From: an uncultured Balneolaceae bacterium
GTDB taxonomy: Bacteria > Bacteroidota > Rhodothermia > Balneolales > Balneolaceae
Direction: 5' to 3'
Assembly: GCA_937125285.1 (NCBI GenBank)
Contig: CAKZLH010000377.1
Coordinates: forward strand, 1 to 32,040
Length of the DNA: 32,040 nucleotides
The notes under the pieces are model-generated. The model saw only the letters and a list, made by a program, of their open reading frames with translations. It searched no databases and was not told the DNA's origin. This document shows positions 27,564-32,040 of this stretch, piece after piece. Position 1 is the first letter of the stretch; the number at the start of each line of letters is the position of its first letter. Both the position numbers and the translations under genes were made by a program.

Positions 27564-28379
27564 ATGAAAATTTCAATCGGAAGTGTTATTGGGGTCTTAT
27601 TTTGTTTGGGCCTACTGGTATTCGGAGTTACCGAGACAATCGGGGTAACTACCTTCGTAGAATCTATACCTGCCCTCTCAGGTAATCCCTTTTTAAACAT
27701 CCCTAGTTTATTTATCGTATTGGGTGGAGTGCTTCAAGCATCGTTAATTACCTATCAACCTCGTTATGTGGGTAAAGCTTTGATGGGTATCATTTATTTG
27801 TTTAGTCAAGCCAGAACATCCAAAAAAACGCTCCAAAAAGATTTTGAAACCATTGTAGAATGGAGTGACGATATTAAAAAAGATCGTGTTGGGGCGCTAA
27901 ACAAACTAGAAAGTGAGTATGGAGGTGAAATCTCGGGATATCTCTTCTCTCTTCTCAGCACCAACTACTCTAGTGAAGATATTGAGACCTTTGGGTCGAA
28001 TCACATTGAGGAAAATTACTTCCGTCAAATGGTCATTGTAGATGTGCTACGAGCAATGGGTGGTGCGGCTCCTTCTTTTGGAATGTTTGGTACGCTCTTC
28101 GGTCTAATCGTAATGCTTGGAGAACTGGACGACCCCTCCAACATGGGGCCTGGTCTTGCAGCAGCACTTATGACTACGTTATATGGTATCATTTTTGCGC
28201 GCTTTGTATTCTATCCTATAGCTGAAAAAATTAAAAATGCGGCTCAGATGAATAAATTCCGTGAATATTTTGTATTGGAAGGTATTGTGCTCATCAATGA
28301 CAAAAAATCGTCCTTTTATATTCAGGATAAACTGAGTACCTACTTACAACGAGATTTCAAGAAACAAAAGGCAGAGTAA
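27564..28379 (+). CDS. motA: MotA-type stator proton/sodium channel subunit
   Basis: This 271-residue inner-membrane protein has four hydrophobic segments (about 5-25, 46-64, 160-186 and 196-219) and a large cytoplasmic loop. The channel signature APSFGMFGTLFGLIVML contains P170, and P218 lies in FVFYPIAEK, matching E. coli MotA P173 and P222. In the loop, R108 and E116 keep the eight-residue spacing of E. coli R90 and E98, which contact FliG charges. The sequence is much closer to MotA/PomA than to ExbB, TolQ or GldL. It starts three bases after the TPR lipoprotein gene. With MotB it should form an ion-driven stator acting on the FliF-FliG fusion. Confidence 0.92.
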   Translation: MKISIGSVIGVLFCLGLLVFGVTETIGVTTFVESIPALSGNPFLNIPSLFIVLGGVLQASLITYQPRYVGKALMGIIYLFSQARTSKKTLQKDFETIVEWSDDIKKDRVGALNKLESEYGGEISGYLFSLLSTNYSSEDIETFGSNHIEENYFRQMVIVDVLRAMGGAAPSFGMFGTLFGLIVMLGELDDPSNMGPGLAAALMTTLYGIIFARFVFYPIAEKIKNAAQMNKFREYFVLEGIVLINDKKSSFYIQDKLSTYLQRDFKKQKAE

Positions 28380-28418
28380 GTTTAGTAACACTAACCGATA
28401 TTCTGAGCATAGTAAATC

Positions 28419-29087
28419 ATGAAACGACGACAACAAAATAGTTCTTTTGACGATGCCGAAGAGGATCAGGAGTGGCTACTCACCTATAGTGATATGATCA
28501 CCTTGTTACTGGCCTTCTTCGCTATGCTTATCGCTGTTTCCCAAACCGATATCGCACTTTGGGAGCAGATGAAGCAGGGAATGCGCTCCGATGTTGCCGG
28601 TAAAGAAAAAGTTGAAACTCCTTTGGCCGAAATTAAACTGGACCTGGACTCTTTACTGGTTGAAGAACGGAATCAGGGTTTAGTGGGTGTAATTTTAGAT
28701 AAAGATGGCATTAAATTATCCTTCAATAGTAGCTCATTATACAACTCTGGAGAGGCGATTCTTCTACCTTCTGGAGAGCGTATCATCAACAAGGTGACCC
28801 AGGCATTGAATCTTTTGGATTATTATCAGTTCCGAGTCGATGTGGAAGGTCATACTGATAATGTACCCATTAATACCGCAAGGTTTCCTTCTAACTGGGA
28901 GCTATCCGTAGCCCGAGCCTCTGAAGTAGTTAAGTTTTTTATTCGTGAGGGCATTGAGGGTGACCGATTGAAAGCCTCTGGCTATGCCGATACCAAACCA
29001 GTTTTGCCCCATGTCGACGAATTTGGACGAGATATTGTAGAAAATCGTGCGGCCAATCGTCGGATCCTAATTCGTATCTATTACTAA
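28419..29087 (+). CDS. motB: MotB-type stator subunit with OmpA peptidoglycan-binding domain
   Basis: A 222-residue protein with a short cytoplasmic N-terminus and one transmembrane helix (about 18-41) in the motif WLLTYSDMITLLLAFFAML. D25 is the essential ion-binding aspartate (E. coli D32). A linker of about 50 residues leads to a C-terminal OmpA/MotB domain: VEGHTDNVPI, WELSVARASEVVKFF, ASGYADTKPV and NRAANRRILIRI, which anchors to peptidoglycan. Length is shorter than E. coli MotB (308) but usual for many species. Last gene of the motor operon, 39 bases after motA. Confidence 0.93.
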   Translation: MKRRQQNSSFDDAEEDQEWLLTYSDMITLLLAFFAMLIAVSQTDIALWEQMKQGMRSDVAGKEKVETPLAEIKLDLDSLLVEERNQGLVGVILDKDGIKLSFNSSSLYNSGEAILLPSGERIINKVTQALNLLDYYQFRVDVEGHTDNVPINTARFPSNWELSVARASEVVKFFIREGIEGDRLKASGYADTKPVLPHVDEFGRDIVENRAANRRILIRIYY

Positions 29088-29088
29088 A

Positions 29089-29109
29089 CTGCTTTCGCTC
29101 GTTAAGCAG
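29089..29109 (+). terminator. Hairpin at the end of the motor operon
   Basis: CTGCTT (29089-29094) and AAGCAG (29104-29109) form an exact 6-base stem with a 9-base loop immediately after the motB stop. There is no T tract, so termination efficiency would be low, and the next gene starts 24 bases later. Confidence 0.3.
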
Positions 29110-29132
29110 CGCAGCCACACTTCATCTCTGCC

Positions 29133-29846
29133 ATGTGCGGACGTTATACCTTGTTTAGTGAACCAGAAGCTATTGACGCCTTCTTTGATCTAGAGGAAGC
29201 GGTTGATTTACCTTCTAACCAAAATGACGATTTATTTGGGGCCCCTCCTATTCTTCACCCTCTTCCCTCTTATAATATTTCTCCAAGCCATGTAGTGCCT
29301 ATTATTCTCGGAGGCCATACAGACCACTACCCCACCCGCATTCGTACGGCTATGCATTGGGGCTTTATGGGCTGGAAACCAAAAGGTAATGAGCGGCCAT
29401 TTCTGCCTATCAATACCCGATCCGAACAAATACTCGCGAAACCTATGTGGCGAAATGCTTCCCATCAACGATGCTTAGTGCCTATGAATGGATTCTACGA
29501 ATGGTCGGGAATCAAAGGACATAAAATACCCCATTATATTCATTCTAGCACCGATGACTTATTGGTAGCCGCTGGCCTATACTCTCCAATTAGTCCTATA
29601 TCAGGTTTTGCTTCTTTTTCTATTCTAACCACTCGGCCAAATCGCATTATGGAGCCCATACACCATCGAATGCCCGTATTTCTACACACCTCGGAATGGA
29701 ATAACTGGTTAGATCACACACGTCCGCTCCAGGAGCTTAGCTATCTCATGGATCCCTACCCCGATGCAGCACTTAGCGAATATACGGTGGGTACCTCGGT
29801 GGGAAATGTGCGAAACAATTCTCCCGATCTCATACTCCCTAGCTAA
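29133..29846 (+). CDS. SRAP family abasic-site DNA-protein crosslink enzyme (HMCES/YedK)
   Basis: The SOS-response-associated peptidase family shields abasic sites in single-stranded DNA by forming a thiazolidine crosslink through Cys2. The 237-residue protein starts MCGRYTLF, so the initiator Met is followed directly by the required Cys2. The other active-site positions are N94 in NTRSEQ, E123 in GFYEWSG and H177 in HHRMPVF, matching YedK N75, E105 and H160. It is next to a Y-family polymerase about 750 bases downstream, consistent with damage tolerance. It follows motB by 45 bases on the same strand, which may be accidental rather than functional. Confidence 0.95.
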   Translation: MCGRYTLFSEPEAIDAFFDLEEAVDLPSNQNDDLFGAPPILHPLPSYNISPSHVVPIILGGHTDHYPTRIRTAMHWGFMGWKPKGNERPFLPINTRSEQILAKPMWRNASHQRCLVPMNGFYEWSGIKGHKIPHYIHSSTDDLLVAAGLYSPISPISGFASFSILTTRPNRIMEPIHHRMPVFLHTSEWNNWLDHTRPLQELSYLMDPYPDAALSEYTVGTSVGNVRNNSPDLILPS

Positions 29847-29881
29847 GGTATTTCTTCCGGCTGAATAGATACATACTAGCG

Positions 29882-30544
29882 TTATGGCCTAATACGATGA
29901 AACAAAAACTGCTCATCTACCTCTTGAATAAAACGCCAGTCTCCCTGATCCATAATGTATACCACATGAAAAAAACGACTTTCGCTGTCTTCCAGCACAT
30001 AGTGCAAATGCCGGGTAACCATAACATCTTCCAAATGACGAGTCTCGACTCGAGCTACCTGAACGGAGAAATTTTTCGCCTTTAAAAAACGATACGGGTG
30101 CATACGATCTATCTTTGCGTGCTCGAGAGGGCTTTGACGAAAGCACTGGCTCAGTGGCAACCATTCAAACCGAATAGGACGCATACGATGGGCTGGGGAA
30201 GGTTGATGTTTGTGACGCTGATGATGGATTAACATTCTATCAAGAACATAATGCGTACCGTCATCGCTCGTTAGAGGAAGTTCCGAACCCTGAACAGATA
30301 GCACATCCCACAATAATTCATCATGATTAAACCGCAGGTCCATAAGCTCTCCCTGTTGGGTTTGTATACTGTAAAAAGAGTGTAGAATTCCACCCACTGT
30401 TTTGGTGTGACAGGATCGAATCTGGCGCACATTACGCACATACTTTGCCCGCCAATCCAAGGTATTCGTGCCTGAATAGCGTGGGAAAAAAGCCAACATT
30501 TCTATGAGTGGGTAGGTATTCATGACCAATTTTTGTTTGGTCAT
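29882..30544 (-). CDS. Unrecognised protein between SRAP and Y-family polymerase genes
   Basis: I do not recognise a family. It is 220 residues from the ATG at 30544, or 213 from the ATG at 30525 (MNTYPLIEML), which I think more natural because the first seven residues come from one arm of an inverted repeat. It is soluble, without signal peptide or membrane segment, and rich in His, Arg and aromatic residues (HHQRHKHQ near 108-115; RHLHYVLEDSESRFFHVVYI near the C-terminus). The last 45 residues look like an antiparallel beta unit ending WRFIQEVDEQFLFHRI. It is transcribed divergently from the polymerase with only a short shared promoter gap, which suggests co-regulation and a damage-tolerance role (inference). 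It converges with the SRAP gene. Confidence 0.65.
   Translation of the reverse strand: MTKQKLVMNTYPLIEMLAFFPRYSGTNTLDWRAKYVRNVRQIRSCHTKTVGGILHSFYSIQTQQGELMDLRFNHDELLWDVLSVQGSELPLTSDDGTHYVLDRMLIHHQRHKHQPSPAHRMRPIRFEWLPLSQCFRQSPLEHAKIDRMHPYRFLKAKNFSVQVARVETRHLEDVMVTRHLHYVLEDSESRFFHVVYIMDQGDWRFIQEVDEQFLFHRIRP
30522..30544. repeat. Exact inverted repeat at the divergent start region
   Basis: ATGACCAA (30522-30529) and TTGGTCAT (30537-30544) are exact inverted repeats separated by seven T-rich bases. Each arm contains an ATG in opposite orientation. It lies between the unknown minus-strand gene and the polymerase, followed by an AT-rich near-palindrome ATATTGTACATAT at about 30562-30574. Either dyad could be a LexA-type or other operator. 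Confidence 0.6.
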
Positions 30545-30590
30545 TTTAAATTACACACATATATTGTACATATCAATAGCGAATATATGT

Positions 30591-31934
30591 ATGCCTCCAA
30601 AAAAAGACTATTCTTATCAAGCCGAACAAGATGTACACCGAATTACCCTGTACAATACCGTCTATCCCGAGCATCAACATCGGGCTCGAAAAGATCGATT
30701 GTATATTCACTTCGATTTTGCATGCTTCTATGCTCAGGTGGAACAGCTGCGTAAAAATCTCTATGGCATACCATTAATTGTGGGCGGTTGGCGCAAAGAA
30801 AATGGAACCGTTAAAGGGATTGTGGCTACCTCTTCTTATGAAGCTAGAGCGATGGGAATCAAAACTGGAATGAGTGCTTATGAAGCCTATAAACACTGCC
30901 CCTATGTTTGTATGCTGCAAGTAGACTATGCGAGTTACACCGCTATATCAAAACAAGTTCATCATATTTTAAACCGTTACTCACACCGGATTGAGCGCTA
31001 TTCTATGGATGAATATTTTATGGATGGAAGCTTTCTACTGGGTAAGGAAGAACCTCAAATCCGTCGATTTGGAGAACAGCTGCAACGAGACATCTATGAA
31101 GCGACAGGCCTATATGGATCTATTGGTATCGCACGGTCTAAAACCTATGCAAAATTAGCAAGCGGGCTCAATAAACCCAGAGGTATTTCTCTTATTCTCA
31201 GCGATGGTGATGAACGTATGTATATTCATCCTTTACCACTAAACGAGGTGTGGGGCGTGGGTCGGAGGCGATACGAACATCTTCTGGCCGAAGGCTATGC
31301 CACAATACGCGACGTGGTCAAGCACAATCAAATCGATACCTTTGTACGGCTTTTTGGACCTCATTTTGGGCAGATGCTCTTTCAAACCATTACTGGCCAA
31401 GATCAGGGCCGAATTTTGGAAGAAAATGATGAATATTCTCCAAAATGGGGGGTAAGTTACGGCCACACCTTCTCGGAAGGGAGTACCGACGCTGAAGCGA
31501 TTAAAGGAGAATTCGCCATTGGTATTGAAATGATCTGCTATCGTATGCGAGCTTATGGTATTCGTGCCAGTAGCTTTGGCGGAATTATTGGCTTTGATCA
31601 GGACCGTTATCCCAGTATAGGGTTTCGGTTTATAACCCCCAGCTATACCCATATAACCAAGTATGTGTATGATGCTTTCATCAAAGAATTAGGCCCTAAA
31701 ATTGACGCTTTTTGTGCTCAGGGGATGGCTATCCGAAACCTTGTCCTAGGAACTCAGGATATGGACAAAACGAGTCAAATGAATCTTTTTTTTCGGGATG
31801 AAAGCGAACAAACCGAACGATACAAAGCGATTGATCACATCAATAATCGATATGGAAAAGGAACCATACAAAGTGCGAGAAGCCTTTATCGGGTAGAAGG
31901 AAATACCCATTTTTTAGAGCGAAATTCCGGCTAA
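30591..31934 (+). CDS. Y-family translesion DNA polymerase (DinB/UmuC superfamily)
   Basis: A 448-residue translesion polymerase from the ATG at 30591 (MPPKKDYSYQ); an in-frame ATG at 30522 would add 23 hydrophobic residues unlike the family. The palm motifs are HFDFACFYAQVE with D42 and the FY steric-gate pair, and YSMDEYFMD with D140 and E141, the metal-binding acids, so it should be active rather than an ImuB-like inactive paralogue. GSIGIARSKTYAKLASGLNKP and the helix-hairpin-helix WGVGRRRYEHL follow, then the little-finger domain. QMNLF (about 397-401) fits a beta-clamp-binding motif, and DHINNRYGKGTI is the tail seen in UmuC-like members. Exact subfamily (DinB or UmuC) is uncertain, so no symbol is given. 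No umuD gene is adjacent. Confidence 0.92.
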   Translation: MPPKKDYSYQAEQDVHRITLYNTVYPEHQHRARKDRLYIHFDFACFYAQVEQLRKNLYGIPLIVGGWRKENGTVKGIVATSSYEARAMGIKTGMSAYEAYKHCPYVCMLQVDYASYTAISKQVHHILNRYSHRIERYSMDEYFMDGSFLLGKEEPQIRRFGEQLQRDIYEATGLYGSIGIARSKTYAKLASGLNKPRGISLILSDGDERMYIHPLPLNEVWGVGRRRYEHLLAEGYATIRDVVKHNQIDTFVRLFGPHFGQMLFQTITGQDQGRILEENDEYSPKWGVSYGHTFSEGSTDAEAIKGEFAIGIEMICYRMRAYGIRASSFGGIIGFDQDRYPSIGFRFITPSYTHITKYVYDAFIKELGPKIDAFCAQGMAIRNLVLGTQDMDKTSQMNLFFRDESEQTERYKAIDHINNRYGKGTIQSARSLYRVEGNTHFLERNSG

Positions 31935-32040
31935 ACACCCATCCAAGCTATAAACTGAAAAGTTGTGTTTATTTCAAATTCATTTCGGTTTGAGTGCCGG
32001 AAAAAGCTACATCATCTTGAAATTTAGTCAATGAAAAACT

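Noticed and set aside
27564-29087. MotA/MotB as ZorA/ZorB of a Zorya anti-phage system
   Set aside because: The MotA homologue has no long cytoplasmic tail, no ZorC, ZorD or ZorE gene is nearby, and the pair sits with a FliG-like rotor protein.
27564-29087. GldL/GldM or ExbB/ExbD/TolQR motor
   Set aside because: Four hydrophobic segments, MotA-type prolines and R/E spacing, and a MotB Asp plus OmpA domain fit MotAB; GldM's long periplasmic repeats are absent.
30591-31934. ImuB-like inactive polymerase of a mutasome
   Set aside because: Catalytic acids D42, D140 and E141 are present, and neither dnaE2 nor imuA is adjacent.
1-32040. CRISPR arrays, insertion sequences, prophage genes, tRNA or rRNA
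   Set aside because: No regularly spaced repeats, transposase, integrase or phage proteins, cloverleaf or rRNA-like segments were seen by eye; a computed search could still find a short tRNA.

Overview
The window looks like a chromosomal segment of a Gram-negative bacterium of the Bacteroidota-related group, most likely Balneolota/Rhodothermota. The reasons are: a secreted protein with a C-terminal type IX-type sorting domain (NYPNPFNP motif), an L13 that begins MDTLSFKT as in that group, weak ribosome-binding sites with several GTG/TTG starts, and a methylmalonyl-CoA mutase/MeaB pair. This placement is inference from gene content. No rRNA, tRNA, CRISPR array, IS element or prophage gene was seen, and no gap between genes exceeds about 280 bases.

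Layout. 3-578: 3' end of a MATE efflux transporter. 647-3915: a three-gene secondary-metabolite cluster (type III polyketide synthase, SAM methyltransferase, FAD monooxygenase), probably making a modified alkylpyrone, alkylresorcinol or quinone lipid. 3968-9475 (minus strand): aconitase and a large secreted CotH-kinase/lamin-tail protein. 9756-17609: a core information block, rplM-rpsI, rpsB-tsf with a strong terminator, pyrH, frr and smc, with hairpin-rich leaders before rplM and rpsB and between pyrH and frr. 17676-22076: methylmalonyl-CoA mutase, its GTPase chaperone MeaB and an acyl-CoA dehydrogenase, i.e. propionate, branched-chain or fatty-acid catabolism, closed by a strong terminator. 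22250-23584: a PAS-PAS protein followed closely by SufE.

23837-29087 is the most striking part: a compact five-gene operon. It encodes (1) a membrane protein that fuses a FliF C-terminal periplasmic domain and transmembrane helix to a complete FliG-like cytoplasmic rotor domain, (2) an outer-membrane CsgG/FlgO-like protein with a putative beta-rich C-terminus, (3) a TPR lipoprotein, (4) MotA and (5) MotB. Torque-related residues of MotA, MotB and FliG are largely kept. FliM, FliN, export-apparatus, rod, hook and filament genes are all absent from the window. I interpret it as a candidate non-flagellar, ion-driven rotary machine that couples an inner-membrane rotor-stator to the outer membrane. 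Its function is unknown.

29133-31934: a DNA-damage group, consisting of an SRAP/HMCES-type abasic-site protein, an unrecognised 213-220-residue protein on the minus strand, and a divergently transcribed Y-family DNA polymerase with intact catalytic acids and a clamp-binding motif. The short divergent promoter region carries an exact inverted repeat.
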